Assembly: GCA_964627915.1 (NCBI GenBank)
Contig: CAZVKY010000001.1
Location: 4,465 to 68,464 of the forward strand
Source of the DNA: EX4572-165 sp964627915
GTDB taxonomy: Archaea > Thermoplasmatota > E2 > DHVEG-1
DNA: 64,000 bases
Direction: 5' to 3'
This document shows, piece by piece, positions 45,306 to 54,602 of the stretch. The notes under the pieces were generated by a model. That model saw only the letters and a list, made by a program, of their open reading frames with translations, ran no database searches and was not told where the DNA came from. A program made the translations under genes and the position numbers. Every line of letters starts with the position of its first letter. Position 1 is the stretch's first letter.

Positions 45306-45326
45306 AAATGATAAGAAAGATGTTTT

Positions 45327-45575
45327 TTAATTATTGGCGATATTGTTTTCGCTAACCATAAAATCTTCTATTTCCCGAATTTCTTTAGTAAATGAGGCTA
45401 CATCGATTAATTCGATTTCCTCCTCATCATCTTCCATGAGGTTGAGTTCACGGTATCGTTGTCGTAATGATTCCTGAAGTCCTCGGTAAAAAACATCTTG
45501 TGCTGAAAGACCAAGTTTTTTGAGAAGATTCTTTTTTTCCTTTGGTATATCGATTACTATTTTGTCATTATCCAT
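45327..45575 (-). CDS. Small hypothetical protein
   Basis: An 82-residue acidic, helical protein (DNDKIVIDIPKEKKNLLKKL, LQESLRQRYREL, acidic MEDDEEEIELIDV). The ATG at 45575 is preferred because GGTGGAG lies 9 nt upstream; an in-frame ATG at 45593 overlaps that site. No family is recognised. A short ribbon-helix-helix-like N-terminus is possible but not clear. Confidence 0.5.
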   Translation of the reverse strand: MDNDKIVIDIPKEKKNLLKKLGLSAQDVFYRGLQESLRQRYRELNLMEDDEEEIELIDVASFTKEIREIEDFMVSENNIANN

Positions 45576-45758
45576 TAGAGAAAACTCCACCATTTTTTTT
45601 AATTACTATTGAAAATGATATGTAATTTAAATACTTTTGTATAGATAAAGATTGCATAGCTTTTCGATGTTGAAATCATCAATGTAAAAAAGAAGAAAAA
45701 TCAAATCTATTCAGTTTTCAATAAAGATAATATAGAGGACTTTTCATTTGGTCTAGTT

Positions 45759-47024
45759 GTGTTTGAAATACCTCGTGGAACAAGGGATTTTTCTCCCAGT
45801 CAAATGAATCAGCGTAGATTTGTTGAAAGCAAAATTCGTAGTGTTTTTGAATCCTATGGTTATACTGAGATTCAGACCCCTACTTTTGAGCATCTTGATT
45901 TATTCACTGAGAAATCTGGTGATCAGATTTTAGATGAACTATACTCCTTTACTGATAAAGGAGGAAGAAATCTAGCGTTACGTCCGGAGTTAACTGCTCC
46001 GGTTATTCGTTTTTATGTGAATAAGCTTCAGATGGAACCAAAGCCATTGAAATTGTTTTATTTTGGTAATTGTTTCCGTTATGATCGGCCTCAGAAAGGA
46101 AGGTATCGAGAGTTCATGCAAGCAGGGTGTGAACTTATTGGAACAGGTCAACCTGAAGCAATCGCAGAATTGATTAGTATGGCTTCGGCACTGATCTCCT
46201 CGGTGGGTTTACATAATATCAATCTTCATATTGGAGATTTATCTTTGCTGAAACAAGTCTTTCTTTATTTTTCAATTTCAGATGAAACTCAATCATTATT
46301 GATTCCTGCTATTGACAAGGAAGAGTTTGATGAGGTTGAAACAATTCTAATTACGGCAGGATTACCCCAAGAAAAAATTACTGCTTTTCTTAATATTCTT
46401 CGATCAGATGATCTTGATAAGATCAAAAAAATGTTAGAAACGGATGCTCAAGCAGAAAAGATCATTGATCGGTTACAAAAGGTTATGTCTTTTTTAAAAG
46501 AATCCTTTCAATTGACTAATGTCAGCTTGAATCTGGGGATCGTTCGTGGGTTAGATTATTATACGGGTATTGTTTTTGAAATTGAAGCACCTGCTCTTGG
46601 AGCTGAAAAACAGATTTGTGGTGGAGGGGAATACCGTCTTATCAATCTTTTTGGTGGAAGAGATACGCCTACAGCTGGGTTTGCTTTGGGTTTTGATCGA
46701 ACTATTTTAGCAATGCAACTTGAGAAAATTGATTTTCCATCTGAATTTCTTGATTATTTTATTATCCCGGTTGATGATGATCTTATATCTGATGCCATTT
46801 CAATTGCTCAACGCCTGCGAAATAAGCAGTATAACGTTGATATTGATTTAAAACGCCGTGGCATTGGAAAAGCCTTGAAATATGCAAATTATCGAAATGC
46901 TAAAGAGGTCCTTCTTCTGGGTCCTGATGAAAAACAACAACAAGCAGTGATTATTCGAAACATGAATTCTGGTGAGCAAAGATTGGTTTTCTTATCTGAT
47001 TTTTTTAAGAAAGAGGACCAATAG
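45759..47024 (+). CDS. hisS: Histidyl-tRNA synthetase
   Basis: A 421-residue class II synthetase. FEIPRGTRDFSP opens it, then class II motif 2 (FRYDRPQKGRYREFMQAGCELIG), LGIVRGLDYYTGIVFEIE (histidine A block) and motif 3 (TAGFALGFDRTI). The C-terminal anticodon domain (IIPVDDDLISDAISIAQRLR) is complete. It starts at GTG 45759. The length is typical. It is followed after 63 nt by nob1. Confidence 0.96.
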   Translation: MFEIPRGTRDFSPSQMNQRRFVESKIRSVFESYGYTEIQTPTFEHLDLFTEKSGDQILDELYSFTDKGGRNLALRPELTAPVIRFYVNKLQMEPKPLKLFYFGNCFRYDRPQKGRYREFMQAGCELIGTGQPEAIAELISMASALISSVGLHNINLHIGDLSLLKQVFLYFSISDETQSLLIPAIDKEEFDEVETILITAGLPQEKITAFLNILRSDDLDKIKKMLETDAQAEKIIDRLQKVMSFLKESFQLTNVSLNLGIVRGLDYYTGIVFEIEAPALGAEKQICGGGEYRLINLFGGRDTPTAGFALGFDRTILAMQLEKIDFPSEFLDYFIIPVDDDLISDAISIAQRLRNKQYNVDIDLKRRGIGKALKYANYRNAKEVLLLGPDEKQQQAVIIRNMNSGEQRLVFLSDFFKKEDQ

Positions 47025-47087
47025 TTTTATATCTGATAAAATCACAGAATAAGATAAAGATATTGTTTTTGATGATTGGTGAATTAA

Positions 47088-47636
47088 TTGAGTAAAGAAA
47101 AGAAGCATATGATGTATTTGATTGATACTTCTGCGATTCTTTCTGGAAAACCATTTTATAATCAATCAATTTCTTTGATGACCACCCCATTGATTGCTCA
47201 TGAGTTTTCCCCTGGCGGAAAAGATTTTGCTCTTTTTCAACTCTTGAAACAAAAGGGATTAATCATTCGTTCACCTCTTAAGGATTCACAGAAAAAAGTT
47301 TTTGAATTAGTAAAAAAACAGGGTGAACGTTCTCGTTTATCAGATGCGGATTGTGAACTTCTAGCTCTTGCCTATGAGATTAAAAATGAAAACACCTACC
47401 AACCTATTATTCTTACAGATGATTACGCCATGCAGAATATGGCTGATTTTTTAGATATTTCATTTCAATCATTAAGTCAAAAAGGAATTACAAAAAGGTT
47501 TAAATGGCAATCTCGATGTCGTGGATGCGGTCGAATAGTTGATTCACAGATGAAAGAATGCCCCATCTGCGGCTCTGACCTTGTTCAAGTCGTGGTGAAA
47601 AAAGAACCGGTGAAAAAACAGAAACGTGATCAATAA
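47088..47636 (+). CDS. nob1: rRNA maturation endonuclease Nob1
   Basis: A 182-residue protein with an N-terminal PIN domain (MYLIDTSAIL with the first acidic residue, then SDADCELLALAYEI and ILTDDYAMQNMADFLD) and a C-terminal zinc ribbon (CRGCGRIVDSQMKECPICGS). Nob1 makes the final cut at the 3' end of 16S rRNA. The TTG at 47088 is taken as start because GGTGA is 5 nt upstream; ATG 47109/47112 is an alternative. It is coupled by TAATG to the signal peptidase gene. Confidence 0.92.
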   Translation: MSKEKKHMMYLIDTSAILSGKPFYNQSISLMTTPLIAHEFSPGGKDFALFQLLKQKGLIIRSPLKDSQKKVFELVKKQGERSRLSDADCELLALAYEIKNENTYQPIILTDDYAMQNMADFLDISFQSLSQKGITKRFKWQSRCRGCGRIVDSQMKECPICGSDLVQVVVKKEPVKKQKRDQ

Positions 47637-48493
47637 TGGCAGTTGAAGATCTTAAAAAATCATTGATAAAGTTTTGGCGAAGCGATGATGAAAAAATCTC
47701 TTTTATTCGAGATATTTTAGTAGCTATTTTTGTGGTCACCATTATTCTAATGTTACTTTGGGGATATACTGGTCAGTGGTTAGCTGCTCCCATGGTTGCT
47801 ATTGAATCCGGCAGCATGATGCATCTTGATGAACCATTTGGTCGGATTGGAACCATTGATGCAGGAGATATGGTTCTTTTAGTTGATGTTGGCAGTAAAG
47901 CTGATATTGTTACCAGAGGAAGTTCATTAGGTGGTGAAATGGCTAAGGGAGCTGGTGGTTATCAATCCTATGGTGATTATGGTGATGTGATCATTTATCG
48001 AAAATATGGTCGAACTGATGAGGATCAAATCATTCATCGAGCGATCTGCTGGGTTTCGGTTGATCATGATGGAAATCAAACCACATATACTGTTACAGAA
48101 TATGGATTATATGATGTAAAAGCAATTAATATTCCATCTATTGGATTGAGTAATTATAAACCATCCCATGAAGGCTATATTACAAAGGGTGATAATCCCC
48201 GTACCAATGATCGATGTGATCAAGCAGGTGGTATATGTAGTGAACCTATTCTTGTCTCCTGGGTAACAGGTAAAGCCCGTGGGGAGCTTCCCTGGGTGGG
48301 AACCGTGAATTTGTTGTTTAATGATATCCTCAATGGCGCTTTCTGGGATGCTTCAGTGCAACCAACCGTGTATAATGTACCTGAGGATTGTATTATCTGT
48401 TTAGTGATTTTGATCATCATCTTGGTATCTATTCCAATTTCTCTAGATGCATATGAGTATCTGCAAAATAAAAAACAGCAAAAGCAGATTTAA
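47636..48493 (+). CDS. Signal peptidase I (S26B, ER/archaeal type)
   Basis: A 285-residue membrane protease that removes signal peptides from Sec substrates. One N-terminal helix (about 28-46) is followed by the catalytic Ser60 in IESGSMMH, His134 (IIHRAICWV) in place of the bacterial Lys, and a GDNP Asp motif. A C-terminal helix (IICLVILIIILVSIPI) anchors it. This Ser-His-Asp arrangement is that of archaeal and ER (Sec11) enzymes. It is the export partner for the many signal-peptide proteins here. Confidence 0.92.
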   Translation: MAVEDLKKSLIKFWRSDDEKISFIRDILVAIFVVTIILMLLWGYTGQWLAAPMVAIESGSMMHLDEPFGRIGTIDAGDMVLLVDVGSKADIVTRGSSLGGEMAKGAGGYQSYGDYGDVIIYRKYGRTDEDQIIHRAICWVSVDHDGNQTTYTVTEYGLYDVKAINIPSIGLSNYKPSHEGYITKGDNPRTNDRCDQAGGICSEPILVSWVTGKARGELPWVGTVNLLFNDILNGAFWDASVQPTVYNVPEDCIICLVILIIILVSIPISLDAYEYLQNKKQQKQI

Positions 48494-48500
48494 CGGGTTT

Positions 48501-49214
48501 TTATTCGTTGTTATACCAAGGAGGATACGAGGAATAAGGAAGTGGATCCTGTATCTCTGCTTCTTTGAATCCTTTTAATCGTAAAAGACAGGAATCACAG
48601 TGTCCGCATGCTTTTTTTTCTCCATTGTAGCATGACCATGTTTTTTCAAAGGGAACATCTAGTTTGTTTCCTTTTTGCACGATTTCCTTTTTTGAGAGAT
48701 GTAATAGAGGAGTCTTAATGGTGACCGGGTTACCTTCTACGGATCGTTTTGTGGCTAAATTAGCAAGCTGTTGATATGCTTTTATATATTCAGGTCGACA
48801 GTCGGGATATCCGGAATAATCAGATGCAGTTACACCAATAAAAATAGCATCTGCTTTTTTTGTTTCAGCATATGATAATGCTATTGATAAAAAAATGGTG
48901 TTTCGTGCGGGAACATAGGTTGAAGGAATAATGTTACCAATGCCTTCTACAGATTCTGGTTTAGGTATTGATTCATTTGTTTTTTTTAAAAGAGATGATC
49001 CACCAAAGAGATCAAGAGATAAGTCAAAGAAGAGATGTTCATTTACGGATAAGGTTTGTGCAATCCTTTTTGCTGCCTGTATTTCTTTTTGATGTTGTTG
49101 ACCATATCGAAAAGAGAGCGCATAACAATTAATGAAACCCTCTTGTTTGGCCATATAAGCACTCACTGATGAATCCAGGCCGCCTGAGAGGAGAAGAACT
49201 GCGTTTTGAGCCAT
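48501..49214 (-). CDS. queC: 7-cyano-7-deazaguanine (preQ0) synthase
   Basis: A 237-residue ATP-dependent synthetase that makes preQ0. The PP-loop is AVLLLSGGLDSSVSAY (5-20), with YQQLANLATKRSVEGN and the C-terminal zinc motif KKACGHCDSCLLR. The ATG at 49214 gives the family-like start; a longer in-frame start at 49277 overlaps queD. With queD immediately upstream, it supplies the precursor for archaeosine and possibly for the TGT at 57-58 kb. Confidence 0.95.
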   Translation of the reverse strand: MAQNAVLLLSGGLDSSVSAYMAKQEGFINCYALSFRYGQQHQKEIQAAKRIAQTLSVNEHLFFDLSLDLFGGSSLLKKTNESIPKPESVEGIGNIIPSTYVPARNTIFLSIALSYAETKKADAIFIGVTASDYSGYPDCRPEYIKAYQQLANLATKRSVEGNPVTIKTPLLHLSKKEIVQKGNKLDVPFEKTWSCYNGEKKACGHCDSCLLRLKGFKEAEIQDPLPYSSYPPWYNNE

Positions 49215-49227
49215 TTTTTCATTCAAC

Positions 49228-49716
49228 CTATTTATTAATATCTTTTTGTACTCGTGCTCCTTGTCCGTATCCTTCATCCACTCCTATTTCTATTGATGTA
49301 ATATTTTTTTCTGGTTTAAGTTGATCAATAAAAGTATTTAAGATGTATAGCGCAAGATTTTCAGCTGATGTGGATGGAATTGGAAGAAGTACGCAATCAC
49401 TTAATGGAAATACATATGTTTTCCCCAGTGAATGAACCGTGATATCTGAATTTTCCTGAGTAATCGTAACGACGGTACTTTCAGTAGGGATGAGGATTTT
49501 ATGGTCTAAGGTGTTTGCAATCTTTCGTAGTATTTGTTTAATCACGGAGAAATCTGCGATAATTCCTTTTTCATCTGGTTTTCCAAAAATTTTACTTTGG
49601 ATGGCATAGGTATGACCATGTAACCGTCCACATTTTTCATATTCAGGGATGATGTGAGCTGAGGAAAACCGAAGATGAGCGTTCCATCCGTTAACAGCGA
49701 TATATGATCTATTCAT
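49228..49716 (-). CDS. queD: 6-carboxy-5,6,7,8-tetrahydropterin synthase
   Basis: A 162-residue 6-pyruvoyl-tetrahydropterin synthase fold. Zinc ligands are His21, His33 and His35 (FSSAHIIPEYEKCGRLHGHTY), and catalytic Cys29 is present. FSVIKQILRKIANTLDHKIL is typical of the family. It makes the second intermediate of the preQ0 pathway. queC starts 13 nt downstream on the same strand. QueE, which acts between them, is not in the window. Confidence 0.92.
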   Translation of the reverse strand: MNRSYIAVNGWNAHLRFSSAHIIPEYEKCGRLHGHTYAIQSKIFGKPDEKGIIADFSVIKQILRKIANTLDHKILIPTESTVVTITQENSDITVHSLGKTYVFPLSDCVLLPIPSTSAENLALYILNTFIDQLKPEKNITSIEIGVDEGYGQGARVQKDINK

Positions 49717-49899
49717 GATAATCCCAAATAAATCTGCTTTCTTTTAAAAGCGAAGAATTGCGGGCTGTATTTTAATTTTTGGTCAGTTCGGCAAACAAAT
49801 TCTTGAATAGAGATTAAAAAATGAGGGAAATTGCTTTGTTTTCAAGGAAACAATTATAATAGGGTGAACGGTTATCCCTTACGGAAGGGTTGATTGAAT

Positions 49900-50331
49900 A
49901 TGGTGGACATTCTTTCATTATTGATAGGTTTTGGCATCGGCGTAGTTGTTGTTGCTATTGCTATTGAATTTGGAACGAAAAAAACAACAACTGAATCACC
50001 ATCCTCTCGACGCACGGTTGAATGGGATATTTCAGAAGTTGATAATCCTAAGATTATGGCTGAGTATCTTGGAGATGTCCAGATTCCAGCTCAATCCAAG
50101 GTTTTGGTTAATCGATTTAAGGATAAGGATCGTTTCAATGGATTAAATGTAAAACAAAGTAATCATATCGCTGGGAATTATATCCTTGGTGATGATCGAG
50201 CATTGATTTTATCTGGTCCTATGAAAAAAGATGAACTTGGTTTTTGGACGATTGAAAAAGAAATTGTTGAATCACTTCATCGTGATTTTGATAAGAACTG
50301 GCAGACAGCACAGCGATTAAACGATGAGTAA
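49900..50331 (+). CDS. Single-span membrane protein of unknown function
   Basis: A 143-residue protein: one N-terminal membrane helix (ILSLLIGFGIGVVVVAIAIEF), then a basic/Ser-rich linker (KKTTTESPSSRRTVEW) and a soluble ~105-residue domain (DISEVDNPKIMAEYL through to RDFDKNWQTAQRLNDE). The domain resembles phospholipase D-like or nuclease-associated C-termini only weakly. The ATG at 49900 follows GGGTTGAT. It precedes the SAH/MTA deaminase by 11 nt and is probably cotranscribed with it. Confidence 0.55.
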   Translation: MVDILSLLIGFGIGVVVVAIAIEFGTKKTTTESPSSRRTVEWDISEVDNPKIMAEYLGDVQIPAQSKVLVNRFKDKDRFNGLNVKQSNHIAGNYILGDDRALILSGPMKKDELGFWTIEKEIVESLHRDFDKNWQTAQRLNDE

Positions 50332-50342
50332 GGGATGCTATC

Positions 50343-51638
50343 ATGAGCATTCTCATCAACAATGGATTGATACTTACTCAAAATGATCAACGAGATATTT
50401 TCCAAGGTTCTATTTATATAGAAGATTCAACGATTGCTGAGATCTCAAAGAAACCATTGACTGTTGAAGCAGATCTGAACATTGATGCTAGCAAAAAACT
50501 GGTGCTTCCGGGTCTAATTAATACGCATACGCATGTTCCGATGACATTGCTTCGTGGATATGGGGATGATATGGCATTGCAGGAATGGCTTGAAAAAAGG
50601 ATCTGGCCCGTGGAAGCAAAGCTTACTAGTGATAAAGTAGCAGTGGCATCAAAACTAGCGTTTCTTGAGATGATTTCTTCTGGAACCACCCTGTTTCAGG
50701 ATATGTATTTTTTTGAGGATACCATTGCCAAGATTGCTGAACAGATGGGAATGAGAGCAGCACTTGGTTTTGCCTTCATTGATCATGGAACCCCTGAATA
50801 CAATGCAACTGAGCTTTTTCCTGCTTGTAAACGTTTTATTAATCATTGGAAAAATCATGAGTTGATTACTCCTGTGATTGCACCTCATGGAACCTACACC
50901 TGTAGCACGGAGACCTTAGAAAAAATCCGAGATCTTTCTGATTCATCTGATGTTTCAGTGCATACGCATTGTGCAGAAACTAGAGATGAAGTGTATAATG
51001 TTCAGAAAACTTTTGGGAAAAGACCAGTTGAACAATTACAATCCGTGGGTTTACTAAATAACCGGATGAGTTTAGCGCATTGTGGTTGGATAACAAAAAA
51101 TGAGATCCGGGTTATGAAAAATTCTGGTGTCTCGGTTTCTCATTGTCCTGTGAGCAATATGAAGATTGCCACGGGTGGATATGCTCCAGTTCCAGAGTTA
51201 CTTGATGCAGGTGTATCGGTTAGTCTAGGGACAGATGGAGCCGCTAGTAATAATACATTAGATATGTTTGATACGATGAAAATGACTGCACTTGTACATA
51301 AGCAGCATCGTTGGGATTCAAAGGTTCTTCCAGCACAAACCGTGTTTGATTTAGCAACTCGTGGGGGTGCAAAAACGCTTGGTATGGAGCAGGATCTTGG
51401 TTCTCTTGAGGTGGGAAAAAAAGCTGATCTGATCCTCATTGATTTGCTGAAACCTCATTTGACACCCTGTCATGATCCTATTTCACAGGTGATATATGCA
51501 GCAAATGGTGGTGATGTATGTACAACTATCATCCATGGAACACCATTGTATGTTGATTATCATTTTCAGCAGTATGATGTCAAAAACATTATTGAGAATG
51601 CTAGTAAGGCAGCAAAGAATTTAATTAGCACTTCTTAA
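50343..51638 (+). CDS. 5-methylthioadenosine/S-adenosylhomocysteine deaminase family amidohydrolase
   Basis: A 431-residue amidohydrolase. NTHTHVPMTLLRGYGDDMALQEWLEKRIWPVEAK has the first metal-binding His pair, VHTHCAETRDEV and LAHCGWI supply further His, and SLGTDGAASNNTLDMFDTMK contains the catalytic Asp. ILIDLLKPHLTPCHDPISQVIYAANGG is typical of the MTA/SAH deaminase group. It recycles S-adenosylmethionine by-products in salvage. Confidence 0.9.
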   Translation: MSILINNGLILTQNDQRDIFQGSIYIEDSTIAEISKKPLTVEADLNIDASKKLVLPGLINTHTHVPMTLLRGYGDDMALQEWLEKRIWPVEAKLTSDKVAVASKLAFLEMISSGTTLFQDMYFFEDTIAKIAEQMGMRAALGFAFIDHGTPEYNATELFPACKRFINHWKNHELITPVIAPHGTYTCSTETLEKIRDLSDSSDVSVHTHCAETRDEVYNVQKTFGKRPVEQLQSVGLLNNRMSLAHCGWITKNEIRVMKNSGVSVSHCPVSNMKIATGGYAPVPELLDAGVSVSLGTDGAASNNTLDMFDTMKMTALVHKQHRWDSKVLPAQTVFDLATRGGAKTLGMEQDLGSLEVGKKADLILIDLLKPHLTPCHDPISQVIYAANGGDVCTTIIHGTPLYVDYHFQQYDVKNIIENASKAAKNLISTS

Positions 51639-51659
51639 TGAGGGCATAAGTGGCCAAAT

Positions 51660-52949
51660 ATGACATCAACTTCTATTTTTATTAGTCTGTCTGGTGTGTT
51701 GATTGCTTTTGCTGCGATCGTGTTGATGATACGTAAACGGTATAATTTTGGGCTTTCTTTGATTGTTGGTTCTGGGATCGTAGCCATTTTTTCCTTAGCA
51801 GTTGCTCGTCCTGAGACTATTGGAAAGGCAGTGATTCAAGCGTTGATTTATAATGTTGATACCTCCTCTTTTCAATTTCAGACCATTGAATTGGCTGTTC
51901 TGATGACTCTTATCTATATGTTGGCTTCTTTAATGCAGGATACTGGTGCGATTGCTAAATTGATTGATAGTCTTCGTTCTTTTTTTTCAAAAGGAGGTAC
52001 TATTGGTCTTATTCCTGCTATTTATGGGTTGATGCCTGTTCCGGGTGGTGCTTTGTTTTCTGCTCCCATTGTGGATGAGGAGGGGGAAAAATTTGGTTTG
52101 AAGACGAATCAAAAAAACTATTTTAATATCTGGTTTCGTCATATCTGGTTTCCCGTGTATCCAATTTCTTCCACGATTTTGATTATGGCTGATTTAGCAA
52201 ATATCAATATGTATCATCTTATTCTGGCTAATTTGGTTGCTTTTTTTAGTATGATTCTTATTGGTTTTGTTTTTTTAAGACGGGTGAGTAAACTATGGAA
52301 ATTAAATAAAAATAATAATACTGATGAAAAGGTGATAAAACGTGATAGTAAGGGTTTTCTTTATCTATTGCCGCCAGTAGTTCCTTTGGTTTTCTCTGTG
52401 CTGACCTATGCGGGTTTTATTGATTTGTTTCCAGCATTTATTATTGGAGTGATCGTAAGCATTGCTTTGTTGTATGTTCTTTCTGATGTGGGTTTTTCTC
52501 AGTATAAACTATTTTGTAAGAATGCTTTGACCTGGAAACTTGCTGTAGTTATCATTGGTATCATGTTATTTAGAGAGATTTTTTCTGTTTCTGGAGCGAA
52601 TCAAGCTATTTTTTCTTTGCTTCAATTACTTCCTATCCCTATTCTTATCATTATCATTCTTTTTCCTTTTGTTCTTGGTGTGCTCACTGGTTATCTTCTC
52701 AGTGGGATTACACTTTCATATATCCTTGTTGAACCATGGTTTCATGTGATGTCAATGGATATTGTTGGAATTGTGAGTATTCTTTTTATGAGTGGATTTA
52801 TTGGCTATCTTATTTCTCCGATTCATCTATGTAACGTGTTAAGCAGTGAATATCTTAAAACAGATACCACTCGAATGTATAATCTATTGATTCCATCTGC
52901 TGTCGTTCTTCTTTTTATTCATATCATATTTGTTATTTTATTGTATTGA
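51660..52949 (+). CDS. DUF401 family membrane protein
   Basis: A 429-residue protein with about 11 hydrophobic helices. The conserved IPAIYGLMPVPGGALFSAPIVDEEGEKFGLK block is the hallmark of DUF401, a transporter-like (GntP/anion permease-related) family. The substrate is unknown. It follows the SAH/MTA deaminase by 21 nt, so it may share its transcript. Confidence 0.85.
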   Translation: MTSTSIFISLSGVLIAFAAIVLMIRKRYNFGLSLIVGSGIVAIFSLAVARPETIGKAVIQALIYNVDTSSFQFQTIELAVLMTLIYMLASLMQDTGAIAKLIDSLRSFFSKGGTIGLIPAIYGLMPVPGGALFSAPIVDEEGEKFGLKTNQKNYFNIWFRHIWFPVYPISSTILIMADLANINMYHLILANLVAFFSMILIGFVFLRRVSKLWKLNKNNNTDEKVIKRDSKGFLYLLPPVVPLVFSVLTYAGFIDLFPAFIIGVIVSIALLYVLSDVGFSQYKLFCKNALTWKLAVVIIGIMLFREIFSVSGANQAIFSLLQLLPIPILIIIILFPFVLGVLTGYLLSGITLSYILVEPWFHVMSMDIVGIVSILFMSGFIGYLISPIHLCNVLSSEYLKTDTTRMYNLLIPSAVVLLFIHIIFVILLY

Positions 52950-52955
52950 TGGTTA

Positions 52956-54602
52956 GTGAATAAGATTTTTAAAAGCAAAACACCTTCAACAGTTGCTATG
53001 AATCAATCCCAGTTTGTAGATCAGATTCAAAATCCCGCCACTTATGGGTATGATGCTTCAACAGATCTAGAGATGATTCAAACTCATATTTCATTTGTTA
53101 TTTTGGTTGATGACTATGCGTTTAAGATCAAACAACCAGTTGATTTTGGGTTTCTTGATTTTTCAACGCTAGAGAAAAGAAAATGGTATTGTAAGGAGGA
53201 AATCCGGTTAAATAGACGGTTATGCCCTGATATTTATGACTCTGTGGTATCCTTTACAGAGACTGATGATGAAAAACTAACTATTAACGGAAATGGAAAA
53301 ATTGTTGAATATGCGGTGAAAATGCATCGATTTGATCAAAACAAGTTAATGAATGAATTATTAAAAAAAGAAAAGGTTACCAAAACTCACATTGAAAATA
53401 TCGCTGATATCTTAGTAGATTTCTATGAGTCACAATCTTTCTCTGAAACAATAAATGAGTATGGTTCTGTTGAATCAGTGAAACAAAACGTTATGGAAAA
53501 CTTTGAGCAAACAGCATCAGTTATCGATGTAACTATTTCAAAGGAGACGTATAATTTTATAAAACAAACAAATAAAGAATTTTTTAAGTATCATCACTCT
53601 GTTTTAGATCATCGGAAGAAGAATAAATATATCTTTGATTGTCATGGTGATTTACATTCAGGAAATATTGTGATTGATGAAGATGGTATCTGTATTTTTG
53701 ATTGTATTGAATTCAATAAACGCTTCCGATATATTGATGTTGCATCTGATATTGGTTTTTTAGCCATGGATTTGGATGTTAATAATCATCCCTTTCTTTC
53801 GAGTCATCTCATTCTGGATTATGTGGAGAAAAGTCATGATAACAGTTTGTTTGATGTGTTGAATTTTTATAAATCATATCGAGCCTATGTCCGAGGAAAA
53901 GTAATTGGTTTTCAGCTTGCTGATGAACAAATCACTCAAGAGAAACGACAGTCAATTATTGCTACTGCCAAAAAATATTTTGCATTAGCTGAGTATTTCA
54001 CAAGGTTATTTCATCTTCAATATACGAAAGATCAACCAGTGTTGTTTCTGATTAGTGGTTTAACAGGAACAGGTAAATCAACATTTGCATCAAAACTTGC
54101 CGTGGATTATCATGCGACTTCATTAAACACGGATATTATTCGAAAGGATCTGGCTGGTATTGACCGTTTCGAACGGCATCATGATGAACCAGACAGCGGC
54201 TTATATGCTCCAGAACGAGTGAAAGAAACCTATGAAAAACTCCTGGAACGAGCAGAAGGGTTGTTACAACAAAATGATTCAGTTGTTCTTGATGCAACGT
54301 TTCAAAAACGATGTTACCGTGAACAAGCAGAAAAACTTGCAGAGGAAAACAATGCTTTTTTTATCCCCATTGAATGTATCTGCCCGGAAAATATCGCTGC
54401 TCAATGGTTACAGGAGCGATTAAAACAGAAAACAGTTTCAGATGGTCGATGGGAGATTTATCAACAACAGAAAAAAACCTTTGAATCATTTAATGAACAG
54501 GAGAATCATATCATTATTGATATGGCAAATGATGATTATGACTATCGATTACAAAAATTTGAAGAGATATTATCATGGATGTATCATGGTGAGAAACCAT
54601 GA
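52956..54602 (+). CDS. Fusion of phosphotransferase-like and AAA_33 kinase domains
   Basis: A 548-residue protein of two parts. Residues 1-330 are an aminoglycoside-phosphotransferase-like fold (IFDCHGDLHSGNIVIDEDGICIFDCIEF, with catalytic His-Asp and the following acidic). Residues ~365-548 are a P-loop kinase of the AAA_33 group (LFLISGLTGTGKSTFASKLA). This fusion is known in bacteria and archaea; the substrate is unknown and it is not evidence of antibiotic resistance. GTG 52956 is the start; the stop overlaps the dph2 ATG. Confidence 0.88.
   Translation: MNKIFKSKTPSTVAMNQSQFVDQIQNPATYGYDASTDLEMIQTHISFVILVDDYAFKIKQPVDFGFLDFSTLEKRKWYCKEEIRLNRRLCPDIYDSVVSFTETDDEKLTINGNGKIVEYAVKMHRFDQNKLMNELLKKEKVTKTHIENIADILVDFYESQSFSETINEYGSVESVKQNVMENFEQTASVIDVTISKETYNFIKQTNKEFFKYHHSVLDHRKKNKYIFDCHGDLHSGNIVIDEDGICIFDCIEFNKRFRYIDVASDIGFLAMDLDVNNHPFLSSHLILDYVEKSHDNSLFDVLNFYKSYRAYVRGKVIGFQLADEQITQEKRQSIIATAKKYFALAEYFTRLFHLQYTKDQPVLFLISGLTGTGKSTFASKLAVDYHATSLNTDIIRKDLAGIDRFERHHDEPDSGLYAPERVKETYEKLLERAEGLLQQNDSVVLDATFQKRCYREQAEKLAEENNAFFIPIECICPENIAAQWLQERLKQKTVSDGRWEIYQQQKKTFESFNEQENHIIIDMANDDYDYRLQKFEEILSWMYHGEKP

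Noticed and set aside
52956..54602. Antibiotic resistance gene
   Set aside because: The aminoglycoside phosphotransferase fold here is part of a known fusion of unknown substrate; resistance cannot be inferred.
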